This document shows, piece by piece, positions 10,775 through 22,812 of a DNA stretch of 64,000 nt. Position 1 is the first letter of the stretch, and the number at the start of each line of letters is the position of its first letter. A program made the position numbers and the translations under genes. The notes below the pieces were generated by a model that saw nothing but the letters and a program-made list of their open reading frames with translations, was not told where the DNA came from and made no database searches. The stretch is from Diadophis punctatus similis (taxonomy: Eukaryota; Chordata; Lepidosauria; Squamata; Dipsadidae), in the NCBI GenBank assembly GCA_023053685.1, contig JALIGW010000159.1, positions 128,501 through 192,500 on the forward strand, read 5' to 3'.

Positions 10775-11582
10775 AGCCGAGGTGGCACAGCAGTTAAGAG
10801 TGCAGTACTGCAGGCCACTTTAGCTGACTGTGATCCGCAGGTCAGCGGTTCAAATCTCAGCTCAAACTTCCCAAGGAGCTGCTGATACAGTTCTACAGAG
10901 GAATCATTGAGTCTGTCATCTGCACCTCTATAACTGTCTGGTTTGGTTCTGCAACCCAACAAGACAGACACAGACTTCAGAGGATAATCAGAACTGCAGA
11001 AAAAACAATTACTGCCAACCTGCCTTCCATTGAGGACCTGTATACTGCACGAGTCAAAAAGAGGGCCGTGAAAATATTTACTGACCCCTCGCACCCTGGA
11101 CATAAATTGTTTCAACTCCTACCCTCAAAACGTCGCTATAGAGCACTGCACACCAAGACAACTAGACACAAGAACAGTTTTTTCCTGAACGCCATCACTC
11201 TGCTAAACAAATAATTCCCTCACCACTGTAAAACTATTCACTAGGCTGTATTACTATTACTATTAGTTTTTCTCATCGTTCCTATCACCCATCTCCTCCC
11301 ACTTATGACTGTATGACTGTAACTTGTTGCTTGTATCCTTACGATTATTTCATATTGATTGTTTCCTGATTGCTTACTTGAACCCTATGACAACCATTCT
11401 TGACAAATGTATCTTTTCTTTTATGTACACTGAGAGCATATGCACCAAAGACAAATTCCTTGTGTGTCCAATCACACTTGGCCAATAAAGAATTCTATTC
11501 TATTCTATTCAGATTGTTGTGGGTGTAATGGTGCAAACTGCTTAGAGAGTGCTTGCACTGTGAGGCAGTATATAAATCTCAC
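10775..11582 (+). mobile_element. tRNA-derived SINE split by a Rex1-like LINE
   Basis: The SINE head is at 10775-10860, ending within the B-box region. The SINE resumes at 11511 with AGATTGTTGTGGG and ends at GTATATAAATCTCAC. About 55 bp of the SINE middle is missing, so the LINE insertion at 10861-11510 was accompanied by a target deletion or arose by template switching. Confidence 0.85.
10861..11510 (+). mobile_element. Rex1/L3-like LINE 3' end with (ATTCT)n tail
   Basis: The plus-strand frame encodes SVICTSITVWFGSATQQ, then LQRIIRTAEKTI, SIEDLYTARVKKRA and KLFQLLPSKRRYRALHT, the C-terminal end of a CR1-superfamily ORF2 most like Rex1 elements. A 3' UTR of about 290 bp ends AATAAAGAATTC followed by TATTC repeats. 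It is 5'-truncated. The same 3' end is at 39.9-40.5 and 45.7-46.1 kb. Confidence 0.85.
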
Positions 11583-11745
<163 letters not shown>

Positions 11746-14225
11746 TTGTACAACTCTTTAAGATACACCTTTCAAGTTGAGTCTCTCCAGCAAGACTGAT
11801 ATGACCAGAATCAAGGGGTAGTCTTAGGTCACAGAGATATTAGGAAAGAATTGGAAGAGATACCTATGAATGGTATGGTACATCTTCCAGCTTTTTTGAT
11901 ATCTGGGAGTTTGCTGTTGGTGGAGGATGCAGTCCTATCACCAAGGTTGAAGAAAGGCTCAAATGTCATGCATGGAAATCAGAAAACCCAGGCAGCTCAA
12001 ATGAATATAAAGGTTTATTATCTTGTAAAGCTGTCTACCAGAATCTGAACTACTAAAGGTTAAGGCAAATTGGTGGTGGATAAGAATCAATGGAATTCAG
12101 GATGGGCTGGACTTAGATCTCTTGTGTGAGTGCAAAGGGAATCAAAACTGATTTGACCCCTATCTCAAGCTCAGCCTGGTCATCTCCTACATCAACTTTG
12201 CTTTGTAAAATGAAAAAGAAGATCATCTTTTTTATATATATCAACTGCTTCTTGATCTACTAATGCCTTTTTCTTTTCTTGGAGGATAGCCACTCCCTAC
12301 AACCTGCCAGAGTATATCCATTAAGGTGAGAGAAGAATTGCTTTATGCTGGCAAGATTCTGTCTATTGGGTATCAGCAAATAAAGAACTGAACTTGGCTG
12401 GATTGTTCTATGCCATTCTTGGACTGGGCTGGTCAAGAATTAATTTATTTGACAACGGTTATATACCCAAGCTTTTTGCCATCTTCTTCTACTGCTTTGT
12501 TGTTGTTTTTTTAATTGTATCTTCAGGATGTTCTGGCAATCTCTCATCCATGTTCTAATTAGGTCCTGCCTTGGTAGCTCCTTTTGTGAGATCATTTCTG
12601 CTCTGAGGGTCCCACAAGCTGGAATAACCACTCAAGAGTTTACAACACATCCTTGCAGAGGATAGTGTAACAAAATGAATGGCAAGTGATCTGTTCACCT
12701 GCTTTACAAGTAAACAAATAATGGTTGTTATTATTCCCAGCAACGGCCTATCCTACATATTTATCTGTTTACTGATGGGAATTAAGACTATGCAACTATA
12801 GGTTTAAAATGGGAAGGGTCCAAAGCAGTAACAGAAAAGTGCTAAGCAGAAGATCCAATGCCCAGAGATCAATATCACTTTGAATCAGCTTATGTTTACC
12901 TGAAATGATGTTTTGGCTTTCAGAGATTTATGCTCCAGGCTGTTAATTACTCTCCTGAATCCAAAAGCATTTTTACTGTCAATTTGAGAAATGTAGAGTT
13001 TCTTTCATATCATTCCGACCTACACATCAATAAAAGGAAAACTTCTGCTCACAGATTCAGTTCCTAGCAGGTCTACTTTTACTAGAGCCGAATGCAGCCA
13101 GCTAGTAAGATGGGTCCAGCTTGCTAGGATCAAAGGTGGTCCTTGAATGGTCCAGCTTGGTAGGATTCCTCAATGCATATTTAATTGAATTATTGTTTTC
13201 ATCTCCTCCCTTTCCTTCTGATAGGAAGATGGCATACATGCTTCTCTCCCAGCATGGAATTATCTTCAGAGCTACTCCCTGAAGTAGGTCAGGCTCAGAA
13301 GCGTTGAAGCTGTAGTATGCGCTACAGTAGGTACAGTCTTCGCATGCAAGAAGAAGAAAAATGCAGATGGCATTTGATGTACCACCACATTTCAGAAAGC
13401 ATCCAATAATGTTTCCCGGATAGCTGGGATACAAGAGCCAACTGCTGTCCACCTTATGGGTGGCTCTTATCTTTGACAAACTGAACAATCACTCACCGTA
13501 TATTTCTTTCCCCCAACAATGATCAAACATCTTTTGCAGAGTCCACTGCATGATTATGCCATATGTATCATTTCACAGAAGGAAGAAAGAAGAACTAAAC
13601 ATAGTGCGATCCCGTATGAGCCAAAATAAATCTTTTTTAAAATACACAATACAGTATGTGATATAGACTCGTGTCTGAAGAGCCTTGATTTTGAGCTTTT
13701 GAAAGGGGGGAAAATTGTGTTAAGGTCTGATCCTGAAGGGGTATGGAGAATTGTCTTTGAAGATGCTTTGTCCTTCCCAGATTGATGGTCAATGTTCATA
13801 ATGGGGACATGAGATGTAAAATTCCAATTTAACAGCCTCACACACCATCGAAGACACTTTTCTGCAAAACCCACTGCAACTCTGAACTTTTATGCATGAC
13901 TTTTCCACTTAGCCTCTTTTTGATTGTCCTTCATTTTAAGTGCCACCATGGCCTACCAAAGTGAGTTCAACTAGGATCAGAGGGTTAATCACCACTTGGC
14001 TGCTGTCTGGAGTCACAGAATGGTAGAAACTCTAACCACTACTTGAAAACAGCCAGTGACTGCGGAGTCCTTTAATGAGCAGGCCCAATTAAACTGTAGA
14101 ATTTAGAAAGGAAGTGATAATTTATCAGAGAAAGTCAACCAAAAGTTAGAAAATTAGAAGAGTTCATTTAGAGGCAAAACATTAAAATGGTGTCTTGCTA
14201 CAAGTTCTCTTCCCAAATAAACATA
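11746..14225. other. Unique-looking sequence without a supported gene
   Basis: 2.5 kb with no repeat that I can name and no convincing exon. The longest frame (128 codons, minus strand, 13102-13488) has no motif. An AATATAAAGGTTTATTATC stretch near 12003 is reminiscent of an LTR poly(A) region but has no boundaries. Confidence 0.45.
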
Positions 14226-14665
14226 TATCTTTGTTGTTGTTGTTGTTAGTTGCGAAGCCATGTCCGACCCATCGCGACCCCATGGACAACGTTCCTCCAG
14301 GCCTTCCTGTCCTCTACCATCCCCTGGAGTCTATTGAAGCTCACACCGACTGCTTCAGTGACTCCATCCAGCCACCTCATTCTCTGCCGTCCCCTTCTTC
14401 TTTTGCCCTCAATCGTTCCCAGCATTAGGCTCTTCTCCAGTGAGTCCTTCCTTCTCATTAGGTGGCCAAAGTATTTGAGTTTCATCTTCAGGATTTGGCC
14501 TTCTAAAGAGCAGTCAGGGTTGATCTCCTCTAGGACTGACCGGTTTGATGGCCTTGCAGTCCAAGGACTCGCAGGAGTCTTCTCCAGCACCATAGTTCAA
14601 AGGCCTCAATTCTTTGGCACTCAGCCTTCCTTATGGTCCAACTTTCACATCCATACATTCCATGT
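14226..14665 (-). mobile_element. Bov-B LINE (RTE clade) 3' end
   Basis: The minus strand encodes LKYFGHLMRR, then LEKSLMLGTIEGKRRRGRQ, RMRWLDGV and DRKAWRNVVHGV, the well-known C-terminus of the Bov-B ORF2 protein. Upstream, [12 protein letters not shown] and [13 protein letters not shown] lie in another frame, so there is a frameshift near 14530-14590. The 3' end is a short AAC-type tail (TTGTTG on the plus strand, 14232-14247). Bov-B is abundant in squamates and spread horizontally to ruminants. Confidence 0.93.
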
Positions 14666-14709
14666 GTGTGTGTATACAGTATACATACATACATACATAC
14701 ATACATACA

Positions 14710-14798
<89 letters not shown>

Positions 14799-14800
14799 TG

Positions 14801-14851
<51 letters not shown>
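14666..14851. repeat. Compound microsatellite (CATA)n (TA)n (CA)n
   Basis: CATA units are at about 14684-14737, TA at 14738-14796, then CTGTATA and CA at 14804-14850. It directly abuts the truncated 5' end of the Bov-B fragment. All long frames here are low complexity. Confidence 0.95.
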
Positions 14852-14855
<4 letters not shown>

Positions 14856-15915
14856 CTTAGAGGGCTTTATTGAATTGTTTCTTGCTGTTCTGGTAGTTCT
14901 GCACAAAACTAATAGCGAAACAGGTTTGCTTGCTTGTTTGAAAGATGTCTGTGCCTCTGTGAACAGAACATCTTCAGTGATGGGAACATAAATAATACTC
15001 TCAACACAACAAAGCAGTTCCAAAAATGCTTACATGATTTTTTTTCTTATATTTTTTCTTATTTCATTTCATTTCGATCCCTGCATCTGAAAACACAATC
15101 AACCCCTTGGTTTATGCCGTTTAGAAATGTGTCTATTTTAAGTTAACAGACTCAGTTATTTTGCAACCTTCACGTTCGTTAGCAAGCTTTTAATTGGCTT
15201 GAAATATTGCACATTTATATTCCAGGAATAGAGCTGTTTCTTGTCGTCTGATGCATTCTGGTTGGTGGAAAGATACTGATGACTTTTGAACTGAATATAA
15301 CTGAGAGACAGTTGTCCTTCTCTCACCATCAGTTCAGGTGAGAATATTCAGAGTGTTATTATTTGCAAATTACACCTAAACGAATGTTTCATAGATAGCC
15401 TTTTCTTAGTTTCGGCGTGCTTCCAACACCTTCTTCCTATGCAGGGTTCATTATGTATTGATCCTCCACTCAATTTCCAATTTTTTTTAAGCTTGAGAAA
15501 CCTTTTAGCAATTAATACTCCCTATTTATTTATTTGATGGGAGAGTGAGAAAGACGAAGGATCGGCGCTCGAAAACAAATAGCCTTTCCACAACTCTCTT
15601 ATGTCAATGTATTTTTTCCTATGTTAATTGTGTTTTTCATATACTGCGATGGTCCATTACTTTCTCCAAAAGTGTTGATTTCAGTACATAAAGTAATTTG
15701 TCTCAAGAGAAGAATCAATTTCCAAAGGCCTATTTCTTTTAAACTGTACTCTGTGAAAATACTGTGGTTTTTTTGCTTCTTTTGAAGCAAATCCATGGGA
15801 AAAACAATAGCCCACATCCTATCAAAGTAGTACCACCTGCCCTTTCCCTAGACTTTTCTTTTTCTTCACCGAAGGATACTTTCTTCAAAGACTGGACAAA
15901 GGTGACGATTAAGGA
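14852..15915. other. No recognised feature
   Basis: AT-rich, no repeat family or exon recognised. Confidence 0.45.
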
Positions 15916-16082
15916 TTGCAATAGCAATAATAGCACTTAGATTTATATACCGCTTCATAGTGCTTTACAGCCCTCTCTAAGCGGTTTACAGAGTTCAGCA
16001 TATTGCCCCCAACAATCTGGGTTCTCATTTTACCGACCTCAGAAGGATGGAAGGCTGAGTCAACCTTGAACCGGTCAGGATC
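15916..16082 (-). mobile_element. tRNA-derived SINE 3' half, inverted
   Basis: On the plus strand it reads the reverse complement of the family tail: AATAGCAATAATAGCACTTA, then TATATACCGCTTC, and GGCTGAGTCAACCTTG. The tRNA-like head is missing. It sits head-to-head with the plus-strand SINE that starts at 16083. Confidence 0.88.
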
Positions 16083-16652
16083 TGAGCCATGGTGGCACAA
16101 TGGTTAGAATGCAAACAATGTCAGCTGGGCGGGGCCTAGGGGGAGGGCCTTCTCTGTGGGGGCCCCTGCTCTCTGGAACCAACTCCCCCCAGAGATACGA
16201 ATTGTCCCCACCTTGCTGGCCTTCTGAAAAGCCGTGAAGACATGGCTCTTCCGACAGGCGGGGTTTTGAGACGATTTCATCTTGGTCTCCCCTATGTATG
16301 TAAGATTTTGTATGCCTTTTAAATGTATTTTAAATTGTTTTAAATTGTATTGTTTAGTGGTTCTTCAAATGTTGTATGCCGCCCTGAGTCCCCATGGAGT
16401 GGGGCGGCATATAAGAATCCTAAATAAAATAAATAAATAAATAAATAAAATAAATGCAGTATTGCAGGCTAATTCTACTCACTGCCAGGAGTTCAATCCT
16501 CACTGGCTCAAGGTTGACTCAGCCTTCCATCCTTCCTAAGTAGATAAAATGTGGTCCACGATTGTTGGGGGGAATATGATGACATTTGCAAACCGCTCAG
16601 AGAGTGCCATATGGGGTGGTATGTATGTCTAAGTGCTATTGCTAAGTGCTAT
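16083..16652 (+). mobile_element. tRNA-derived SINE split by an L2 LINE
   Basis: The head GCCATGGTGGCACAATGGTT starts at 16086 and stops at 16112. The remainder starts at 16453 with AATGCAGTATTGCAGG and ends at AAGTGCTATTGCTAAGTGC. The interruption is an L2 copy at 16113-16452 with a short AATGC duplication on both sides. Confidence 0.85.
16113..16452 (+). mobile_element. L2 LINE 3' end
   Basis: It encodes the end of an L2 ORF (CTGGAACCAACTCCCC, then AAGACATGGCTCTTCCG), followed by a T-rich UTR and the conserved GCCGCCCTGAGTCCCC terminus with an AAAT-type tail. It is 5'-truncated and flanked by AATGC (16108-16112 and 16453-16457), giving a clear nested insertion in the SINE. Confidence 0.85.
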
Positions 16653-17855
16653 CTTCGATGCATTCAGGAAACTAAATTTGAATCAGCAAATATTAAGTAC
16701 CTTTAAGCCCTATTAATTGTAGGAAAATATTTGATAAGAAAGTACTCTACTAATATAATCTCCACTTTTGCTGTTAACCTAGCTTGCAAAATAATTACCA
16801 TTGCTTTTGAGGACTTTGGTAATGTCTTCCCAACCACAATTAAAGTACGAACTTCTGAGTCAGTGTTCTCAAAAGGATTCCTTTATTTGCATTTGTATAA
16901 CATCCATTCGTTCAAAGCAAAGTCTAAATGCCTTCAGGCAAGGCAAGCATATTTAACCTTAATGCCCCACCCCATTTGGCCAGTTGCAAGCATAATCAAT
17001 CCACAAGTGTGTGACCAGATGGCCATACGTTCCCAGCCTCCCTTCCGTTCAACTGACTTGCATTACCCCTCATAAAACCCTATCTTAAGATGAGAAGGCT
17101 CCCAGGTGTCTAGGATCCGGATATGTTATAACCTTTTGATCAAGCAGAGCCAAGATCCCCCTTCTCCTTTTGAATGGCAGAGTCTGGAGTCTGACACTTA
17201 CACTTTATTTTATGTACCTAGATGTTAAAGAAACTAAAGAAGAAGAAAAAAAACCCATCTACTACAAAACGTTTCCTCCCATTTTTATTTTTGTTTTCAG
17301 CAAATTCATTATCACGCTTATAAACAAAGCTTTAGATTCTTCCAACTGACCAGACTTTCTGTCTCCAAACCCTTGACTCTGATTTAAAATGCCTCTTAGA
17401 TGGAGGCAAAATGTTTGATTACTTGGACAGCAGGATATTATAAGCAGAGGCGTTTTTATATGTCTGTAAATCTAAAGCTTGTGGAGAAACATCAGAATTG
17501 AAATGCCCACCAGTACCAGAGCATTTTAATTGCCTCATTTTTATCTGATCTATTGTTAAATATGGATCTATTTTCTACGCTCAGATGGTCCCTAGCTTCA
17601 GTATTTCATTTCATACCTAGCTCTGAGGCAATTCTTTGTGGAGGGCAGAATAGGATAGTAATATGACATACGGGTGCCGAACTTCAAAACTGTCAATCTC
17701 TTGTAGAAATCTGCTCTATAGACAACGGATCTGATCTAAAGAACAAACCTCTCAAAGCTTTGATTAGTAATATTTATTGTTGAAAAGGTTAAGATTCCAA
17801 GGATTCCAAGTGATTGTCTGGACAAGTTCCTGCAGTTTTCTTGGCAAGATTTTGG
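16653..17855. other. No firm call; possible LTR-like remnant at 16850-17180
   Basis: A CCTTTATTTGC motif near 16880 and a pyrimidine/purine-mixed GC-richer stretch to about 17180 resemble other LTR poly(A) regions read in reverse. Boundaries and target duplication are not visible. The rest is AT-rich with no gene. Confidence 0.25.
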
Positions 17856-17859
17856 AACC

Positions 17860-17997
17860 AGTTTGCCATTGCTCCTTCCTAGGGTTGAGAGTGTGTGGCT
17901 GGCACAAGGTAATTCAACTAATTCTGTGCCCAAGGCAAGACTAGAACTCACAGTCTCCCGGTGACTTAACGGTTAACCACTACACAAAACCGGCTGT
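17860..17997 (-). mobile_element. tRNA-derived SINE (second family), inverted
   Basis: Plus-strand text CAAGGCAAGACTAGAACTCA then CAGTCTCCCGGTGACTTAAC and GGTTAACCACTACACAA is the reverse complement of the SINE head with A- and B-box-like segments. It matches the family at 4.65 and 53.2-53.8 kb. Confidence 0.7.
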
Positions 17998-18234
17998 CTT
18001 AGATTAAGATGAATAATTAAACTATTGATTATTGAAACTATTGAGTGCTGCATATGAATGTACTTTCTTTTTGGAATGAATGTTTTCAATATATAAACGT
18101 GTAAATCTTTTGCTTCTTTCATGACTTTTATTTTAATGAAGCTCTGTATAATTTTCCTACATACTTTTTGAAATGTCCTTTGACATGGCAGTTATTATTA
18201 TTCTCTTCACTTTGGGACTGAGGTCAATAATGAA

Positions 18235-18365
18235 TAGGAAAAGAATGTTATAAATGGTTGGATGGCTATATGGAAGGATGGATGGAGAGATAGGCAGACA
18301 GACAAATAGATAGAGAGATAGAGATAATTGAAGATAAATGATAGATGATAGATAGATTGCATTAA
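18235..18365. repeat. Degenerate GATA/GATG repeat
   Basis: Diverged tetranucleotide units (GGATGG, AGGCAGACAGAC, GATAGATAGAT) form the left flank of the main Bkm-type block. A hAT end separates the two. Confidence 0.8.
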
Positions 18366-18444
18366 GGGTGTGGGCACACACGCGTGCTATCGCGCGCGCG
18401 CGCGCCCTTTTGGCACACAAGCAAAAAAAGGTTCGCCATCACTG
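18366..18444. mobile_element. hAT-B (OC1-like) terminal fragment
   Basis: It ends GGTTCGCCATCACTG, the inverse of the CAGTGATGGCGAACC terminus of hAT-B copies at 34401 and 62625, and keeps the adjacent TTGGCACAC subterminal segment and a CG-alternating run at 18388-18404. The other end is missing, replaced by tetranucleotide repeats. Confidence 0.8.
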
Positions 18445-18915
<471 letters not shown>

Positions 18916-20266
18916 ATGATGGAATTCCTTTCCTGTGGTGGTATGTGGGAATGACCTTGGGAGACAGGACAAACTTTATGTAAAGGTATCTCAGCCCACA
19001 GAGGAGAGACAGTGTGGAAAACATCTCCCTAGTTTTTCAGAAGACTAAAAGAAAAGATTTTTATGCAGGATGCTATTACTGTATCTTTACACAAAGATAG
19101 CACTAGTATTCGTTGTTACATCTCTTCTCCTGACTAACTCAAAGGGCCCACATTTTCTGTGTCAGGCCACGATGCTTAAGAGAGGGAATCTAGCGCGTGC
19201 CAAAAACAAGCTGCTGAACCTCCGAGGCCTGGCTTCTCAGAGCCTGTTGATATTTCCGTGGTGTTTTAATTCCCCTTTTATTATTTCTAAGTTGTTTGAT
19301 GACCCCCCTTGGCGAAGTCTAGGCTTGACAAGGCATCAACGCTTAAACTTGCCTTTGCCCCTTCCAGCAAAGAGAGAGAGAGACATACAAGATTGTCATC
19401 CTTTCCATCTTGCAGGGATTTCTTTTTCGGCTGGAGAGTCAATGAGCAAGTGCTTCTGCACACAGCTCCAAGTGCCAGCTGGGACCAGAATGAAGCTGTC
19501 ACTTGTATCCTAAAGGGGGAAGCGGCAGTTCTGGCTTTCAATTAAAGGTTAGCAGCAGTCAAAACGGAGCCAGACTTGGAAGGGGACCCTCCGCGCGCGC
19601 TTCTGCCACGAATGAGAGAGAGAGAGAGAAAAAAATTGAGCTTCTGCAGAGGAGATCAAACCGCGTGTCTCTACAACGAGAGGCCTCTCAACCGGCATGC
19701 AGGCCAGACATGTGGAAAGGGAGGGGGTTGGGTGGGTGGGATTTATGAAGCGTCTCTCCTGGTCAAATTTCAGGGCTAGAACTGGTATCATTTTGACAGT
19801 AAAACTTAATGGAGGGATAAAGGATGGAGACTGTAAGAGGGGGCCGCTTGTTATTCCAACTTCTATTGTTGGCCTGAAAGAGCAATTCATTAGGAAGTAG
19901 ACAATAACAGAGCAAACCCTGTAATGTATTTGAGTTACTTTTCTTCTTCTTCTTCTACAGGCTTCCACCCCCCCCCACCTCCCCTTTCCTGCTGGGTCAA
20001 TGAGGGGGAGTTCCTTCTGATCTCGATGCTATTTAAACTCTGGTTTCCTTCAATAGGTACCTGTTGTTATGACGATTCTGTAGCATGATGAAAACATTTT
20101 GTACCTGTACCTGTCTAGTTTCTCTACTCCTTCCTTTTGTTCAGTCATATCTCTTAGATGGCACCTCAACATTTCAGTGGGCAAAAATCCCATCTGTTCC
20201 ATGAAGACTTTTTTTTCACTTTTTTCACATTCACTAATGTGGAATTGCTGGACTTCAAAGCATTGG
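18916..20266. other. Unique-looking sequence, no supported gene
   Basis: The stretch 19140-19930 is less AT-rich than average with no repeat that I recognise, ending in a TTCTTC-rich pyrimidine tract and CAG at about 19936-19960. Overlapping frames of up to 147 codons lie on both strands, but none shows a recognisable domain. It could hold a conserved non-coding element or terminal exon, which only alignment can tell. Confidence 0.4.
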
Positions 20267-20274
20267 GTTATAAT

Positions 20275-20721
20275 CAGGGGCGGGTTACTTCTTACCGATA
20301 CCAGTGCGCTGCACATGCATCTCCACGTTTCATGCGCACGTGTGCTCGCTACGCGTGTGTGCCCTCTCGCGCAATTTCGGCGAGATTTTGCTTCTGCGCA
20401 TGCATGGAAGCAAACTCTCGCCGATATCTTGCGAGGGAATGCCCACGTGCATGATTTCAGCAAGATTTTGCTTCCTTGCATGCGCGGAAGCAAAATCTTG
20501 CTGAAATCTATCTTTCTCATGCATCCCCTCACAAGATTTCGGCGAGATTTTGCTTCTGCGCATGCGCAGAAACAAAAAAGCTGAAAAATTCTTTTAAAAA
20601 GATGGTGATGCGCACAACTGTCCATTGAAGATGGTACCGGAGCAGTTGCGCGCAAATTGCGCAATCGGTGGGTCCCTACCGGAGCTGCGCACTGGACTGC
20701 ACCGGTAGGAACTCACTCCTG
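20275..20721. mobile_element. hAT-A copy, 447 bp, perfect 8-bp TSD
   Basis: Ends are CAGGGGCGGGTT and AACTCACTCCTG, with GTTATAAT duplicated at 20267-20274 and 20722-20729. The interior holds three diverged copies of a CGAGATTTTGCTTC-type module in both orientations (about 20377, 20460 and 20540). Both ends carry the family's ACCGGTAGGAA-type subterminal motif. There is no transposase, so it is non-autonomous. Confidence 0.9.
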
Positions 20722-20800
20722 GTTATAATGTCCATCTCTGCCCATTGGACTTTTGAGCAGGTTAAAGGGCATGAAAACTAAGAGCATATAGAATACAGAA

Positions 20801-21613
20801 TAATAGAGTTGGAAGGGATCTTGGGGGTCTTCTAGTCCAACCCCCTGTTCAAGCAGGAGACCCTATACCAGTGGTGGTGAACCTTTTTAGGCTCGCGTGC
20901 CAAAAAGGGGGGGGCGCTCGCGCCCGCTCGCGTGCCCACACCCATTCCCTCCCCCCCACACATGCACACAACACCCCCCCCAAATGCTGCCCCCTGCGCA
21001 TGTGCACACCCCCCCACTCCCGGTGCAAAGGCTTACCAGAGCCTGGGACAATGAAACCGGCAAACCAGAAGTGCGAAAAAACGCACTTCCGGTTTGCCGG
21101 TGTGCTGTTTTTTGCACTCCGGAGGGTTCAGGGAAGCTCCCTGAAGCTCCGGAATGCAAAAAAATACAAAACGGACAAACCGGAAGTGCGGAAAAGTGCA
21201 CTTCCGGTTTGTCCATTTTGTAGTTTTTTGCATTCCGGAGCTTCAGGGAGCTTCCCTGAACCCTCCAGAGTGCAAAAAACAGCTCACCGGCAAACCGGAA
21301 GTGCGTTTTTCCGCACTTCCGGTTTGCCGGTGGGCAACCCTCGCGTGCCGGCCGCTATGGCTTTGCGTGCCACCTGTGGCACGCGTGCCATAGGTTCACC
21401 ACCATGGCCCTATACCATTTCAGACAAGCGGCTGTCCAGTCTCTTCTTAAAAGCCTCCAGTGATGAAGAACCCACAACTTCTGAAGGCAAGCCGTTCCAC
21501 TGGTTAATTGTTCTCACTGTTAGGAAGTTTCTCCTTAGTTTTAGCTTGCTTCTCTCTTTGATTAGTTTCCATCCATTGTTTCTTGTCCTGCCTTCTGGTG
21601 CTTTGGAAAAGGC
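20801..21613 (-). mobile_element. CR1 LINE 3' end, interrupted by hAT-B
   Basis: The plus strand reads GAGTTGGAAGGGATCTTGG (CR1 3' end, inverted) to 20868 and resumes at 21408 through CCAGTCTCTTCTTAAAAGCC to about 21613. The minus strand encodes the NQWNGLPSEVV-type C-terminus of ORF2. Confidence 0.9.
20869..21407. mobile_element. hAT-B (OC1-like) copy, 539 bp, perfect 8-bp TSD
   Basis: Termini are CAGTGGTGGTGAACC and GGTTCACCACCATGG. The target CCCTATAC is duplicated at 20861-20868 and 21408-21415 within CR1. The interior consists of repeated inverted ACTTCCGGTTTGCC/GGCAAACCGGAAGT modules. Terminal sequence resembles OposCharlie1 (OC1), a hAT family reported to have moved between tetrapods. 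It has no transposase gene. Confidence 0.92.
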
Positions 21614-21734
21614 ATTGAGGCCACTTGAAGCCATTGATTCGAGGGCACAGATAAACCAACAAGTAGCCTCAATGACTCTCAGAAAGAATGCAAATGACCA
21701 GATGACTGCAAGGAATATAAACCCTTCCACCATT

Positions 21735-21830
21735 CAGTCAGAACTGAAGAAGCTTCTTGAGTGAGAAGCAAAATGTCTTCAAGGAAAAACAAAATCCGGT
21801 TGCCTTTTGAAAAAGCACCTTTGGGGTCTT
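21735..21830 (+). mobile_element. Penelope-like terminal half-unit with hammerhead-like motif
   Basis: It contains CTGAAGAAGCTTCTTGAG then GAGAAGCAAAATGTCTTC, matching half of the palindromic element at 47841-48400, followed by TTGAAAAAGCACCTTTGGG. The motif order CUGANGA, a stem, GAAA-like, GUC resembles the hammerhead ribozymes known from Penelope-like retroelements, but here GAAA is changed to CAAA. Assignment to that class is inference. Confidence 0.5.
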
Positions 21831-22616
21831 CAGGTGAGTCTTTCTCCAAAGAGAAGGGGAAAGAGTAGAAGCCAACCCTTCACTACTTCTAGATCTCCAG
21901 CCCTAAATAAGCACTAATGGTTGAATTCCTTGAAAATATTTTTTTTCTCTAAAGAGCGTAACAGGTAGAGTTTCACTTGTTGGAGATCATTTATGCTTCA
22001 CGAAACAAAAAGCTGATTTTCAAGGGGAGCGGAAATGGATGAACATTCCAGAAGATCAAGATTTAGATGTCCATCATTTCAACCAGCCTCAACAATCCTA
22101 TTCTTTCGGTTGTATGTTGAATATGAAAACTGACCTCAGAAGTCCTTGGAAGTTCTTGATTTTATGCTTGGCTTATGAATGTGGTGAAGATTTCGGAAGT
22201 TGCCCAAAGCTGATGAGATTTCCTTCAAACCATCGGACCTGTTTGGCAAGGGTCCATCAGAGTGATGAATTCAGCAGGAAGACAGATTGGCCTACCACGT
22301 TGCTACATTACTATCTCCAAGAGCTGATCTGAACATTGAAAGGATTTATTTTTTTGTATGCATTTATTCATCAGCTTCATAAAGATATCCACTCCATAAT
22401 GACTCTAGGCAGCTCTGGATCATAAAAAAGGTCTGAAAACAACAACTACAGAGAAAGAATGATGCACATCCAAGACAGCAATAAACTATCCAACTTAATA
22501 TTCAAAGTCTCATAAGTGGCCTGCCACCCATCGAGCCCAAGGCCTGGAGGCAAAGTCATATTTTAAAACGAGGCCGGGATAGCAGGCCATATGAGTTCTT
22601 TGAACACAGAACACAA
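21831..22616. other. No recognised feature
   Basis: No repeat family identified. A 97-codon frame at 22039-22332 has no motif and is not supported as a gene. Confidence 0.4.
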
Positions 22617-22735
22617 AGTAATAGAATTGGAAGGGACCTTGGAGGTCTTCTAGTCCAACCCCCTGCTTGAGCAGGAGACCCTATACCATTTCAGATATAT
22701 GATTGTCCAGCCTCTTTTTGAAAGTGATTGAGGTT
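22617..22735 (-). mobile_element. CR1 LINE 3'-end fragment
   Basis: The plus strand carries GAATTGGAAGGGACCTTGG then TTCTAGTCCAACCCCCTG and CCATTTCAGATATATG, the inverted CR1 terminus, stopping after about 120 bp. Confidence 0.88.
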
Positions 22736-22812
22736 CAGAGGGCTGGTGCTCTGACGGGACCCTGCAAACATCTGTAAAAGTAAGACAGTTGCTGAGTCGC
22801 CCAAATACAAAG

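Noticed and set aside
22039..22332. 97-codon plus-strand frame
   Set aside because: No recognisable domain, promoter or splice signals; length is within chance for this window.
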